From: Trichomonas vaginalis G3
Lineage: Eukaryota > Parabasalia > Trichomonadida > Trichomonadidae
Direction: 5' to 3'
NCBI RefSeq assembly: GCF_026262505.1
Contig: NC_067208.1
Span: 18,919,962-18,983,961 of the forward strand
DNA: 64,000 nt
Positions 19,923-29,744 of this stretch are shown here, one piece after another. The notes under the pieces are model-generated. The model saw only the letters and a program-made list of their open reading frames with translations, was not told the origin of the DNA and made no database searches. Numbering within the stretch: the first letter of the stretch is position 1; each line of letters opens with the position of its first letter. Both the position numbers and the translations under genes were made by a program.

Positions 19923-20878
19923 TCGTCATTTTCAACTTCTTTAGCATATTCGTCAGGAGTTGTCTTATATTTGTTAGGAACTGTCTTTGAAAGTATACCA
20001 CCTTGAACTTTGACAAGTTTGAAACGAGGTCTGACAATAGTAGTTTTATCTTCTGCTTGCAGTGTGTACATTTTGCCATGTTTGCCTAAAACTTCATAAT
20101 ATTCTCTTGTATACTTTCTTCTATTTTTACGAACACGAATGTGAGTACCTGTCGGGTTCCCATTGTTGTCATAGTCAATAGTATTTTCATATGGGTCGCG
20201 TTTAGGTATTTCTATTTTTACTTTGTCACCTTTCTGAAGTTTGAAGCCCGGCATTCTTTCTTGTTTGTCTCTTTTGACTAAATTATTAAATATATAGTCT
20301 TTCTCTAAGTCAGGGTTGTTTTTCATTTCTTCGGGGGAGTGGTTTCCCAAACCTTTTTGTTTACGGTTATTGTAAATATTTAAAACTTGTCTCATCTTTG
20401 CCATGGAGAAGTGTCTATATTTGTCGTCATATGACATTTCATTTGCTTCACCACCTTGTGGTTGGTTTAAGTCTCTTAACATTTTTATACAACCGTCAAT
20501 GACACCAAGAGCAGAATGGTTTTGGTCGACAATGAAATATTGGTTTACATTTTTTGAACGCAGATAGTTTTTTACATCATCTGATTTGAAAGAACTTTCA
20601 CAGTCAGATGTCAGTTTTGTTGGATGGTATTTGTCAACGAATATTGTCAAAGCTGCTAAGATATCTAAAATAGCTTTGGACTGTAATGGTATGGCTTCAC
20701 AGTATCTTGTGTTTTGACCAACAAATATTAACCAGTATGGTGGTCCATCTGTTCTAACTCTCGGAATGTTTTCCAAGATATCCATAAACCAAGCATTTGG
20801 TGTTGAACTAAAGATTTTTATCATGAGTGCTTTCTTTGTCGCTTTAGAAACATAGGGGTCCTTGTTCGGATTCGTCAT
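19919..20878 (-). CDS. RVE-type integrase of Polinton
   Basis: 319 residues. WFMDILENIP, then DGPPYWLIFVGQNTRYCEA, then KLTSDCESSFKSDDV and HSALGVIDG give the RNase-H-like D,D-35-x core of retroviral-type integrases in the Polinton branch. The C-terminal part (GFKLQKGDKVKIEI then RKNRRKYTREYYEV) looks like the SH3/chromo-like tail seen in this group. It would have joined element ends to host DNA. It converges on the fibre-tip gene with a 4-base overlap, and starts 17 bases from the divergent gene at 20896. Confidence 0.8.
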   Translation of the reverse strand: MTNPNKDPYVSKATKKALMIKIFSSTPNAWFMDILENIPRVRTDGPPYWLIFVGQNTRYCEAIPLQSKAILDILAALTIFVDKYHPTKLTSDCESSFKSDDVKNYLRSKNVNQYFIVDQNHSALGVIDGCIKMLRDLNQPQGGEANEMSYDDKYRHFSMAKMRQVLNIYNNRKQKGLGNHSPEEMKNNPDLEKDYIFNNLVKRDKQERMPGFKLQKGDKVKIEIPKRDPYENTIDYDNNGNPTGTHIRVRKNRRKYTREYYEVLGKHGKMYTLQAEDKTTIVRPRFKLVKVQGGILSKTVPNKYKTTPDEYAKEVENDD

Positions 20879-20895
20879 TTTTTACCATATAAGAA
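20879..20895. promoter_or_regulatory. 17-bp divergent intergenic promoter
   Basis: TTTTTTACCATATAAGAA-type sequence fills the whole gap between the integrase ATG and the opposite ATG. The (A)TTTTTTA motif before ATG recurs at many element genes. Confidence 0.5.
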
Positions 20896-21177
20896 ATGGG
20901 TTTATTTGGCGCATTAGCAGGAGTTGCATCCAGATTTTTGCCCGCAGTGGGAACAATAGCCAGAGGTGCATTTGGAATTGGAAGGAAGATTTTGAGTACA
21001 TTAGGTATACTGAAAGAGAAAGCACAACCTATTATACAAACTGTACAGAAAGGTTGGGATGTAGCACGAGATGCAACAAATCTTATTCCAAATCCTGAAA
21101 CAAGAGGAAAAGTTCAAGGATGGATGGACAATGTAGGAAGACAAGCAGGAAACTATTATAACAAAGCAAACGACTAA
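20896..21177 (+). CDS. Glycine-rich amphipathic protein, candidate minor virion component
   Basis: Begins MGLFGALAGVASRFLPAVGT, a glycine/alanine-rich amphipathic start, followed by helices and a polar end with PETRGKVQGWMDNVGRQ. Like the product at 16610 it resembles membrane-active minor capsid peptides only in composition. It is transcribed away from the integrase gene. Confidence 0.5.
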   Translation: MGLFGALAGVASRFLPAVGTIARGAFGIGRKILSTLGILKEKAQPIIQTVQKGWDVARDATNLIPNPETRGKVQGWMDNVGRQAGNYYNKAND

Positions 21178-21316
21178 TATAACCAAGCAGGACACTATAT
21201 GGACCAAGGTGAAAGATTCTTTAACAGAGGATATAACCATGCACAACAGTGGGTAAACAATAACCAACCGCAACCACCTCAAACGTGGGGAATGTAAAGT
21301 TTTTTATTGAGATGAA

Positions 21317-21481
21317 ATGAACAATGCAGCATTGAGACAAATGAGTTCAAGATGGATTTGTCGGCTTCCAGCATTTAAACCGATACCATATAGTCAGGCT
21401 CAGCATGTGAAACTGAATGATATTATTAAAGGAACCATCCCACCTCCACAACAACAACCAGTTGAAAACAAACCAAATTAA
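21317..21481 (+). CDS. Small basic/Pro-Gln protein (54 residues)
   Basis: Begins MNNAALRQMSSRWICRLPAF and ends in a Pro/Gln stretch. The leader TTTTTATTGAGATGAA before the ATG is almost the same as before the next gene (TTTTTTACTGAGATGAA), which supports it as a real gene. No family is recognised. Confidence 0.5.
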   Translation: MNNAALRQMSSRWICRLPAFKPIPYSQAQHVKLNDIIKGTIPPPQQQPVENKPN

Positions 21482-21500
21482 AATTTTTTACTGAGATGAA

Positions 21501-22085
21501 ATGACCGAAGAAGTTGAAACGGTAGATTTGACACCACAAACAAAAAGTTCAGAACCATTGTCAAAACCTGTCAAAGAACTTACAGATGAAGAGAAAAATT
21601 CAATAATAGAAAGTGCCAGGTCTGGAAATACAAACCATAACTATAAAGTCACTTTTCATAGAAATGGAACGGCTAGTATCTCAAAAAAGAAACAGACTCT
21701 CACAAATAAAATATTGAAGTCTGAAGGAGCTTTCGAGACAACAGATGGAAGAGTTTACTTCACTGACCAACAGTTCATTATAGAACATCTCATTGACTTA
21801 GAGTCGAAATATTCTAAACTTTACAACAAACACAAAAAGTTGAAAGGAAAACAAAAACAAATGGCATATGATATTTATGAAGATGTTGACGACACAACTG
21901 TTCCTGCAAGTGAAGTAAAGTCAGAGGAACCAAAAAGTGACGAAAAACCGATAGAAGAAGAAAAACCAAAAACTGAAGATAAACCAAAACCAAAGTTTAG
22001 TTTCCAAACTAAACCAAGTCAACCTTCATTAGCTGGTATGGGTTGGCGTCAAAGACTTATGGCAGCAGGCGGTTATGTAAAGTAA
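21501..22085 (+). CDS. Unrecognised 194-residue charged protein
   Basis: An acidic N-terminus, a central region (YKVTFHRNGTASISKKKQT) that could be a small beta unit, a helical segment (LIDLESKYSKLYNKHKKLKG), a long E/K/P-rich linker, and a glycine-containing end (LAGMGWRQRLMAAGGYVK). It lies directly before the DNA polymerase gene. It might serve as a terminal or core protein, but nothing in the sequence proves that. Confidence 0.5.
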   Translation: MTEEVETVDLTPQTKSSEPLSKPVKELTDEEKNSIIESARSGNTNHNYKVTFHRNGTASISKKKQTLTNKILKSEGAFETTDGRVYFTDQQFIIEHLIDLESKYSKLYNKHKKLKGKQKQMAYDIYEDVDDTTVPASEVKSEEPKSDEKPIEEEKPKTEDKPKPKFSFQTKPSQPSLAGMGWRQRLMAAGGYVK

Positions 22086-22116
22086 AGAAAAAAAATATTT
22101 TTTTATTTTTATAAAA

Positions 22117-24268
22117 ATGCCCCCATATAGAATGGACAGAAAGTCTGCTAGAATAAAAGCAGAGTTACAAAGATATGGTTGGAGAGTTTCGAAGAATTTT
22201 AAATATAGGAAGGGAAGACCCATAAAAGTCTATGACAAATTGTCTGGTCTTCGCTACGAAATGGATTTGGAAACAGCACGTGCCAATTATCCAAACAGAC
22301 TAGAGAGGTTAGAAGAAGAACGTCTTATGGACATGCCTTTCGATGTTAGTGAACCTCAAGTTGAAGGACACGACGGCTTTGCCAGATTCTACTGGAAACA
22401 TGACGAACAATTGCATCCTTTGAGAAGGAAAAAAGGAAAAGGTGAAGACGCACATGCTCCCATGGAAAGAACAAGATATGCATATGAAAAGTATCGTGAA
22501 GTTAGAAGTCAAATTACATCTGGTCGAACCTTTACAGTAAACTTTGACGAAGGAAAGAACAAAGAAGGCTTCATGGGAGTACTTGCTGCCATACAAGACG
22601 GAAATAAGAAAGGACACAATCTCAGATTGACCATAACAGATTTGGATGGTCACATTTACTATGCACATGGCAATGAACAAACAGCCGCAAAACTTCTTGA
22701 CGCTTTCAAGACTACAAAGAGAGAACAAATGGTTGACTCCGACTCAGACATTTTGAATGCAATTGAAGGAATTGCAAGTGTCATGTTCGAATGGTACCAA
22801 CCTAACCCTCAAGCAGTCAGACAACATGCTGGATACTTCCCGTTCATAAATAAGTCTGACATTGACTTGACAAGGTATGGAATTTACAATTCAATTGAAA
22901 CAATTGTCAATGAACCTTGCATTCTTACATGTCTCAGGAACTCTGGTCTTGTTTCAGAAGAGAAGATGAAGTATCTTGAGTCATGTGTGAAGACAAGGTA
23001 CATTCTCAGAGGTCAATTGGCAAAAATTGCACCGTTGGCAAATGTCAATATCCGAGTCAACATACCTACAGCTAAAGGTTCTTCACATGACGACTATGTT
23101 GTTGACAAAGACTTACCATGGTTGAAGATTGTAATTGTCCACAACCACTTCATGTTGAACGAAAGTCTTACAAACCCATTCTTTGGTAAAAGTAAGTGCA
23201 ACATTGTCAGAGCTGTTAACATTCTTTTCGAGAAAGGTTTGTTGGAACCAATTCCAGATGACAAGCTGACAGAAACTTTTGTACCAAAAGACGAAACAAA
23301 CTTTTCATTGTTAGCAAGACCAAAAGTTGTTCCAGACAAAGTTCTAGTACAAAGAAGTACACAGTTCCACAAGGGTTGGTATGTTCGGATACCAACCTGA
23401 ACCAGAAGAACTTCCAATGAGGTTGCAAGAACTTCAAGATGCTATAAACAAACTTCCATTGAGACATCCAATTGACGTCAAATTGTATTGGAGAGCATCT
23501 GAGTTAGGTCAGAAGGTTTTATATGAAACAGGTTGCTTCGACGATGTTTATGAGATAACAGGAGAAGTTTCTCAGAAGATAAGAGACTCACTTGAATTTC
23601 CACAAACTGGACCAATTGGTTGCGACAAGTTCGACTCAGATGAAAAAATATACTATTTCGACCTTAACGCTGCATACATGAGGTTTGTCCAATATATTCC
23701 GACTGGAATTCCAAACGAAGATGGTGAGTTCCTGGGAAGGAACTATACAGTTGGAAAAGTCATACAACAACTGTATGATATTAGGAAAGCTTCAAACCCC
23801 AAACTTGCAATGACACTCAAATTGCTTATGAATTCGACATGGGGATATTCCATTAAGAAACCTCAAGAGATGAAGAGTAAACATTATGAGAAGGTCGACA
23901 ACTTTGTTGAAAGGTTTTCTCCTTTTGTTTTGAAGTACGAATTCACTCAAGGTCAAAGTGGCTTAGTAACCACATTAAAACCTATTGTCGAACATTGGTC
24001 TTACCCTCAGTTCGCAAAGGCAGTCCTTGACGAGTACAACAAATTCTTCTCCGAAGTCAAATCCAAAGTGAAGGTTTACTATGAGAACATTGACGCACTC
24101 ATGACGAACGAAGAAGGATACAACAAACTCATTGAAATGGGAATGGTCGGTGAAAAGATGGGCTGTTTTAAGCTAGATAAGGTATTTTCCGAAGTTCATG
24201 TCCTCTCCAAGCGTAAGTACTGGGGTGTTAAAGAAGATGGTGAAATAGTTAAACATTGCATGAAGTAA
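22117..24268 (+). pseudogene. Protein-primed family B DNA polymerase (element part, broken)
   Basis: The first part contains the exonuclease-side region. Later the polymerase motifs appear: YYFDLNAAYMRFVQYIPTGI (motif A), LKLLMNSTWGYSIKKP (motif B) and VYYENIDALM (motif C). Short spacing and the absence of a primase gene fit the protein-primed PolB of Polintons, which would copy the linear element from its ends. Copy 2 carries the homologue at 62431-63990 and beyond. This copy looks broken, with about two breaks. Confidence 0.85.
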
Positions 24269-24310
24269 AAACGTTTTTTAAAAAAGTGACATTTTTTAAT
24301 TTTATTTGAA

Positions 24311-24400
24311 ATGTACGCTGAGTTTGTTGGAGAAGACCGTTGGGAAACTTGTTTGTTAGATGAGAAATATGAAATGGCATACCATTTTAAAACAATATAT
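24311..24400 (+). pseudogene. Remnant of HNH endonuclease gene
   Basis: The first 23 or so codons match the start of the HNH gene of copy 2 (MYAEFVGEDRWETCLLDEKY), after which the homology stops. Only this stub remains in copy 1. Confidence 0.75.
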
Positions 24401-24415
24401 TTTTACATATATTAA

Positions 24416-25318
24416 ATGCTTCAGGTTGAAAAACAAAGAACAAAAGTAGCAGATACAAAACCGTTAGACTATATCTTTACAAATGCTGGTAGGACTATTT
24501 CAGATGAAGAAATTTCATCCCGAGCATACAGGTTTGACTATCCAATTCGTTGGCTTCAAAGTCCTTCAGATGCAAAGGCAATAGGATTTAGAAGAGTTTT
24601 GTTTTCAAATAGAACTAACGCATTTATGTTCGCAGTATATTTTCATGGGCAGTATAAAGGTCCTGATGGTCTAATAGACAAATTTGACAAAATGAGAATC
24701 TTTACAGTTCGTTCAGACGAAAGTCTTGAGAAAACTCTAGATGACTTTCAAACTCAAATGAACAAATATTATTGGGAATTTCAAGAAAAATACGACTCTT
24801 TACTAAATGGAACATACTATCTGAAACTAGAATATGACAAGATGAACTCCACCGTTTCATTTCAAAAGATTGAAATTAATCCTCCAAGAGATACAGAGTT
24901 TTTATTTTGGGAAGTAGACAAACGTTCTTGGGCACAATTTCTTCGGTTACTAAACCAGAACGAACCATTACCACCAGATGGTCCATTTAAATTTATACTT
25001 CCACCAGCAGATTTGATGGTTTATAGAAACGTGTTTGACCCTCAAAATGTTATGTGTCATGCAAGTTTCAGTTCAAGCAACAATAGTTTTCTATGTATTG
25101 GTAAGAACCTTTATGACTTTGCTTCTAAATTCTACGAACCACCTAGTAACAGTTTCTCTGACTTTCAAGTTTGGTTCACAACAAATGGTGTGCAACATTA
25201 TATTCCATTGTACTATGACTTTTATCTCGAATTGTCTTTCATATATAACTACGGAAAAGTGCTGAAAAAAGTATTGAATGTGAAGATATTAGAAAATAAC
25301 ATTTTTCTAACATCGTAG
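24416..25318 (+). CDS. Unrecognised 300-residue protein (paralogue of 16857)
   Basis: Begins MLQVEKQRTKVADTKPLDYI and shares with the 282-residue protein the blocks YRFDYPIRWL, KAIGFRR, HASFSSSNNSFLCIG, YEPPS, SDFQVWFTT and FYLELSFIYNY, over the full length. Two diverged full-length copies in one element suggest two related virion or host-interaction proteins. A short fragment of the same family lies at about 61620-61770 in copy 2. TATATTTTTACATATATTAA precedes the ATG. Confidence 0.55.
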   Translation: MLQVEKQRTKVADTKPLDYIFTNAGRTISDEEISSRAYRFDYPIRWLQSPSDAKAIGFRRVLFSNRTNAFMFAVYFHGQYKGPDGLIDKFDKMRIFTVRSDESLEKTLDDFQTQMNKYYWEFQEKYDSLLNGTYYLKLEYDKMNSTVSFQKIEINPPRDTEFLFWEVDKRSWAQFLRLLNQNEPLPPDGPFKFILPPADLMVYRNVFDPQNVMCHASFSSSNNSFLCIGKNLYDFASKFYEPPSNSFSDFQVWFTTNGVQHYIPLYYDFYLELSFIYNYGKVLKKVLNVKILENNIFLTS

Positions 25319-25391
25319 AAAAACTCATGAAAACAATTTATTTTTGACACTTTCACAAAAAACATAAAAAAAGTGAGTTAAAATGAGATGT

Positions 25392-25757
25392 TTACTGAAC
25401 TGGTTGGATGTCGCCTTCTGAGGTTATGTAGAATGGTTGACCAGAGAAGTGAAGGAGACCCTTGAGAATTTGTATAATTCGTGGAATTGGACTCTCTCTG
25501 TTTGGAAGTTGTATCCATGGGCGCTTTGCAAAGAACTTGAGAAGAGCTTCTCTTTTGGCGTCCTTTATGTCGTCGTAGGCTGTCCCGTCTGGTATTTGAA
25601 TTGGAATTCCAGTCGAAGTCTCGAGATTCAAGGCAGCCCTTCCCGTTATCCAACCGTTAACAAGCTTGTCTTTTACATTCTGCCTGAGGAAGTCTTTAAC
25701 AAGCTCGTTAATTTCAATTAGGTAAATTGCCTCGTCGGTAGGTTCGACCTCGACCAT
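25392..25757 (-). CDS. Small protein beside repeat array A (DEAIYLIEINEL family)
   Basis: 121 residues, beginning MVEVEPTDEAIYLIEINELV, acidic and apparently helical, then a mixed region with KRPWIQLPN. Related starts occur after arrays B (PEGFDKTIDLIEL) and C (MTDIDPADEAIYLIEINELV), always directly next to the array, but those are only stubs. The start codon lies at the array edge, so the array is the promoter region of this gene. Function is unknown. Confidence 0.5.
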   Translation of the reverse strand: MVEVEPTDEAIYLIEINELVKDFLRQNVKDKLVNGWITGRAALNLETSTGIPIQIPDGTAYDDIKDAKREALLKFFAKRPWIQLPNRESPIPRIIQILKGLLHFSGQPFYITSEGDIQPVQ

Positions 25758-26010
25758 TGCTACTGTCAGTAAAAGTACTGCTACTGTCAGTAAAAGTACT
25801 GCTACTGTCAGTAAAAGTACTGCTAGTAGCAGAAAAACTACTTTTTCTGACAGTAAAAAGGAAAATTTGAGAGGGTTTTCGACGATAAAGTACTGCTACT
25901 GTCAGTAAAAGTACTGCTACTGTCAGAAAAAGTACTGCTACTGTCAGAAAAAGTACTGCTACTGTCAGTAAAAGTACTGCTACTGTCAGTAAAAGTACTG
26001 CTAGTAGCAG
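25758..26010. repeat. Bipartite tandem array A (21-bp unit TACTGCTACTGTCAGTAAAAG)
   Basis: About three units, then a spacer of roughly 45-80 bases containing AAAATTTGAGAGGGTTTTCG, then about five units. GCTAGTAGCAG closes each half. It lies between two divergent genes (25757 minus, 26023 plus). Loci B and C have the same plan with other repeat words. Confidence 0.85.
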
Positions 26011-26022
26011 AGATTTTTATCG

Positions 26023-26364
26023 TTGTGGTCCGACGTCCCACCAACCGAGTCCATTCCCAAACCAGAGGAACCTAAAGAACCACAACAGTCTCCTCAGCAA
26101 CCTCAGTTCCAGCAAGTACCTCCGAATTACTACCAATTTCCACCTCAAGGTTACTACCCACCACAAGGCTTCCCGAACTACCCTCCTCAGCCTATGCCTT
26201 ACTTCCCCAACCCTTGGTTGTTCCAGCAAGCTCCACCCCAGCAATTCCAATTCCAATCTCAATCGAAGAGAGACCAAGACTTCGAAGAAGGTCTGAACCG
26301 CTTACGCAAAGAGTATGCTACAGTTCCAATTGAGAGAAAGTTGTTCCCGGACCAAAAAATATAA
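26023..26364 (+). CDS. Pro/Gln-rich protein (SDVP family)
   Basis: About 113 residues dominated by P, Q, Y and F (PPNYYQFPPQGYYPPQGF), with a charged C-terminal helix (KRDQDFEEGLNRLRKEYA). The start region WSDVPPTESIPKPEEPKEP is related to SDVPLPECLPKPEEPKAAEP read on the minus strand at about 56269-56344 of copy 2, again directly beside a repeat array. A low-complexity scaffold or adaptor is possible. No domain is recognised. Confidence 0.45.
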   Translation: MWSDVPPTESIPKPEEPKEPQQSPQQPQFQQVPPNYYQFPPQGYYPPQGFPNYPPQPMPYFPNPWLFQQAPPQQFQFQSQSKRDQDFEEGLNRLRKEYATVPIERKLFPDQKI

Positions 26365-26367
26365 TTT

Positions 26368-26436
26368 AGGTGAAGAGGTTAGATCTAACCTCATTTCTAA
26401 CCCGATTTCTACCCTCTTGAATTTTCATGAATTTTA
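26368..26436. repeat. Word hairpin, AGGTTA type
   Basis: AGGTTAGATCTAACCT with further TCTAACCC and TCTACCC words, ending CTTGAATTTTCATGAATTT. Same layout as the AGGTGA/TCACCT hairpins elsewhere in both elements. Possibly a transcription terminator. Confidence 0.7.
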
Positions 26437-26494
26437 TATATTAATGTTTTCGTTAAGCCACCTTGTGCCGTCAGTCAGTCAGTCAGTCAGTTTA

Positions 26495-26778
26495 GGAAAG
26501 ACTTTAGAAAGTTGTTGGAAAATAAGTCCTGGGAAGAGTATTATAAGGCATTTTGTGAAGAATATAGCAACTGCCGGAATTCCGGCGGTTGGTTTTATAC
26601 AAAATTCATGCAGGAAATTCTTGAGTTTTGGTTGAAAGAATACGATGGAGCCAAAAGTGGCTCGACCTCAAAACAAGCATTTTATGAGCTTACTAAGGGC
26701 GTTATGAATGAATTCAAATGTATTTACATACATCCTGACCTCGTTCATTTTGTTGCTGAATTCAGCAAAAATAATGTT
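26495..26778 (+). pseudogene. KilA-N gene fragment
   Basis: Matches the middle of the KilA-N gene at 60413-61075 (RKDFRKLLENKSWEEYYKAF, FCEEYSN, FYTKFMQEIL), then diverges. It is preceded by a CAGT tetramer run at about 26472-26490. A partial copy inside the KilA-N gene region of copy 1. Confidence 0.65.
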
Positions 26779-26847
26779 TAGGATAGATGGTTAGATCTAA
26801 CCCGATTTCTAACCCGATTTCTACCCTCTTGAATTTTCATGAATTTC
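26779..26847. repeat. Word hairpin, second AGGTTA-type copy
   Basis: GGTTAGATCTAACC followed by two TCTAACCC/TCTACCC words and CTTGAATTTTCATGAATTT, directly after the KilA-N fragment. Confidence 0.7.
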
Positions 26848-26910
26848 CTTAAGATAGAAAAAATAAAGTTAGTTTTATTTTTATTTATTTTTTTATTTTG
26901 TATGTAAGAT

Positions 26911-27849
26911 ATGATTTCAACAATCGGCACAACAACAATTCAAACAACAGCACCAAACTCGTTAGTCATGAATCCAACATCTATGTTAGTAGGAATGAAA
27001 AGCTTCATTCCTTCTTCATATACTTTCGAAACAGAAATACAAAGAATAAAGCAAGAACTTTTAACAAGTAATTTAGACTGTACCGCACAGGATGAAACAA
27101 ATGAACAGTATCTTTATGAAATGCAGGACCTCATCGACCATTTGCCTAAACTACCTGAAATTCAGCAGCAAAAACTAACTATTCCTGAATTCGACGAAAT
27201 TGAAGTCAAAGCAACTGACTCAGTAGAAATAAAGAAGTTCATACGAAAGGTAAATTATGAATTCCTTGGTTTTCATTGCAACCATAAAGTTATGGACAAA
27301 GATTGCGACATGTTATATAAGAACATCTCTGACATATATAAATCTGGGGAGTTTAAGACATACGACAACTTTGTTTCATTAGCTGCAAAATGTGTATGGC
27401 AGATAAGAGATAAAGATAGAAGAGGTAAGGTATGGAATGAACAGATAAAACCAACTGCTTCAGATTTAAAGAAAACCATTGACGCCTTAGTTGTTTTAGC
27501 AGGTAAGGTTTCAGAATATAACGCAAAAATGAACCCGCAATGTTCAAAATGTAAAGCAGCAATTAGGAAATATAACTATTCAGTAAAAGAGATAGAAAGA
27601 ATGAGAAACGACTATGCAGATTTAAAGAAAGAAGCAGAGAAGCCGGTAGAAGATAAAATGGACATGTTAGAATTTCTGAACAAAAACTATCCAACTGCTG
27701 ACGATTTCCTTCTATCTGACGTCAAGAAGAAGTATAAAGAAACCTTCGGCATTGTTAAAACATTCGATATCCTCAGCGAAGAAATAGAAGCTACGAAATT
27801 GTTTAGGATTTCAAATATACATCGTACAATTCATGTAAAACGCTTGTGA
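26911..27849 (+). CDS. Unrecognised 312-residue protein with CxxC (paralogous copy in element 2)
   Basis: No signal peptide or membrane segment. About residues 40-130 look helical, a small PQCSKCKAA motif lies near residue 210, and a charged helix follows (VKEIERMRNDYADLKKEAE). The C-terminus ends FRISNIHRTIHVKRL. The copy-2 homologue at 59334-60248 is closely similar over the full length. It shares the leader (TTTTTATTTTGTATGTAAGA before ATG) and the word hairpins with the KilA-N genes, so it belongs to the same cassette set. Function unknown. Confidence 0.6.
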   Translation: MISTIGTTTIQTTAPNSLVMNPTSMLVGMKSFIPSSYTFETEIQRIKQELLTSNLDCTAQDETNEQYLYEMQDLIDHLPKLPEIQQQKLTIPEFDEIEVKATDSVEIKKFIRKVNYEFLGFHCNHKVMDKDCDMLYKNISDIYKSGEFKTYDNFVSLAAKCVWQIRDKDRRGKVWNEQIKPTASDLKKTIDALVVLAGKVSEYNAKMNPQCSKCKAAIRKYNYSVKEIERMRNDYADLKKEAEKPVEDKMDMLEFLNKNYPTADDFLLSDVKKKYKETFGIVKTFDILSEEIEATKLFRISNIHRTIHVKRL

Positions 27850-27912
27850 AAAAAGAGGTGAAAAATTAGGTGAAAAAAGAGGTGAAATCTCACCTCTTCA
27901 CCTAAAATATAT
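27850..27912. repeat. Word hairpin, AGGTGA type
   Basis: GGTGAAAAA repeats followed by AGGTGAAATCTCACCT and TCACCTA, directly after the stop of the preceding gene. An inverted-repeat terminator is a plausible role. Confidence 0.7.
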
Positions 27913-28014
27913 TTTTATTGAATTCAGCACAAAAATCATGAATTTCTTTAAGATAGAAAAAATAAAGTTAGTTTTATTTTTATTTATTTTTTTATTTTGT
28001 ATGTAAAGACAGAT

Positions 28015-28821
28015 ATGTCAACAACAGAGAACACAACAACAGTTATAGTCCATGAAGCTATAAATGAAGAATACGAGTACATACAGTTTAACAAACAACT
28101 CCGTCTCATTCGTTCGGTCAAAGACGATATGTACCAAATGCAAAGTATTTTGAATGCTCTTCGTTCTACAAAGCAAGCATATCATTGGTTTGAAAACCAA
28201 CAGACAAAAGAACTTTTAGAAGAATTTCCTCATATGATTGCTTCCATCGGAAAACCGAGAGAAGAGATTCCGTACGAAAATCGCAAGAATTTGGCTCCTG
28301 GTTTGAAAGGTTATTATATTCATAGACTTTTAGTAAATGCTGTAGCAATGTGGGCTTCACCTCGTTATGCTTGTTATATTTTCATGATGTTAGATGAACT
28401 ATATAAAGCAGAACGTGAAGAGATGGAAAACAAGCTTGAAGCAAAAGACAAAAGCATTCAGAAAAGAATACCACGTTCGGTACCAAAAGGAAAGGAAAAG
28501 AACTATAAGTATATGATTTATACTGAAGAGTTGGAAAATGAAGAAGATAAAGATATGGTTATGTTGCATTTAGTCAGAAGAAACAACAAAAGCTTTTACG
28601 ACCTTGCTAAGATTTACAAATCTGACAGAAATTGGTTCTATCGCGAAAACTTACCGATTTCAATGACCCCAAATGAAGATGTGAAACAAATAGTTCAAGA
28701 TACGTTACCTCAAACACACTATGATATGAAAGGTTGTACAATACTTACCTTCAAAGAAGACTTACCGCTACTGAAAGAAAAAATAACAGAGTATTTTGAC
28801 AACTTCAAACAAGTAGGGTAG
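28015..28821 (+). CDS. KilA-N domain protein
   Basis: The start MSTTENTTTVIVHE at 28015 is preferred to the in-frame ATG 18 bases upstream, because it follows the leader shared by this gene family. It has 268 residues. The middle reads STKQAYHWFENQQTKELLEE and GYYIHRLLVNAVAMWASPRY, the KilA-N DNA-binding pattern (variable helix, then H-x-LL-x-AMWASP). The rest is charged and helical. KilA-N proteins of large DNA viruses and phages bind DNA. The copy-2 homologue at 56726-57529 is nearly the same. Confidence 0.75.
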   Translation: MSTTENTTTVIVHEAINEEYEYIQFNKQLRLIRSVKDDMYQMQSILNALRSTKQAYHWFENQQTKELLEEFPHMIASIGKPREEIPYENRKNLAPGLKGYYIHRLLVNAVAMWASPRYACYIFMMLDELYKAEREEMENKLEAKDKSIQKRIPRSVPKGKEKNYKYMIYTEELENEEDKDMVMLHLVRRNNKSFYDLAKIYKSDRNWFYRENLPISMTPNEDVKQIVQDTLPQTHYDMKGCTILTFKEDLPLLKEKITEYFDNFKQVG

Positions 28822-28836
28822 ATGCACTCTTTATTT

Positions 28837-29708
28837 TTATTGACTTTTTACAATTTGAACTTTGTTTGCGTAGATATGAATTCTGAAAGAAGTATGAGGG
28901 TCTTGTATGACTTTGTACTTCTCCCATAGTTCATGTCTGTCAAACTTACCTGCCATGGACTCTTTCATAAGTTCCATGAAATCGTCTTCGGACAATCCGG
29001 GGAAAAGTATTATGTCAGTAAGTATTCTTTTAACATCCTTACTTAAACTCTTTGCTGTCTGTACACATATTACGACTGAGATGTTAAAGTGTCTGAGCTT
29101 CTTAAGAATTCGACACATATCTTGTTCTCTGTTCTTTAACAAAGGATGAGAGGCGAAATCATCTAAGATAAGAAGACATCTATGAGGGTAAGTCTTCCAA
29201 TCGTAAGATTGCAATTTCTTCGAAATGTATTCTATCTCTTTCTATTTGTTTCTGAAGTGTTTCTTCTCTAATATTCTCTGCATTTCCTCATTTGGGTCTT
29301 TAAACTTAGAATTTATATACTCATTTATAGCATTATACTTCAAAACTCTTCTTTGGTACTTCTTTATCCAATCTAACAACTCAGTATCCTTTATACATAC
29401 TAACTTAGACTTCTTTTAATATCTTTGAACGAATTGACGGTTTGGTCAAATTGACCAGAAGTCGAACAAATGACTACTAACTCATAGAATGGGTTCTTCT
29501 CATCTAGTTCTTGTTGTTGTGCAGCCATTTTAAGATAAGTGAAAGTCTTACCAGACCCAGGTGGTGCAATTAGACCTGTTATACCATTCTGAGCAAATAA
29601 GAACTTGTCATGTATAGGCTTTATCTGAGCATTTTCTAACTTCCTCTTGTTCTTATTTAAAACATTCTCAAATTTCTTGTCAATGTCAGCAAACTTTTTT
29701 TCTAACAT
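28837..29708 (-). pseudogene. A32/FtsK-HerA type packaging ATPase (element part, broken)
   Basis: Begins MLEKKFADIDKKFENVLNKN. GLIAPPGSGKTFTYLKMAA is the Walker A region and CLLILDDFASHPLL the Walker B region, followed by a helical part with VVICVQTAKSLS. Polintons and related viruses use this ATPase to pump DNA into capsids. It is broken in copy 1, while the homologue at 55363-56238 looks whole. Divergent to the gene at 29745. Confidence 0.8.
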
Positions 29709-29744
29709 ATTTTTAGAAAAATTAAAATTTTTATCTTTTAGAAA

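Noticed and set aside
25758-26010. CRISPR array
   Set aside because: Units are contiguous without unique spacers, in a eukaryotic virus-like element, and no cas-like gene is present.
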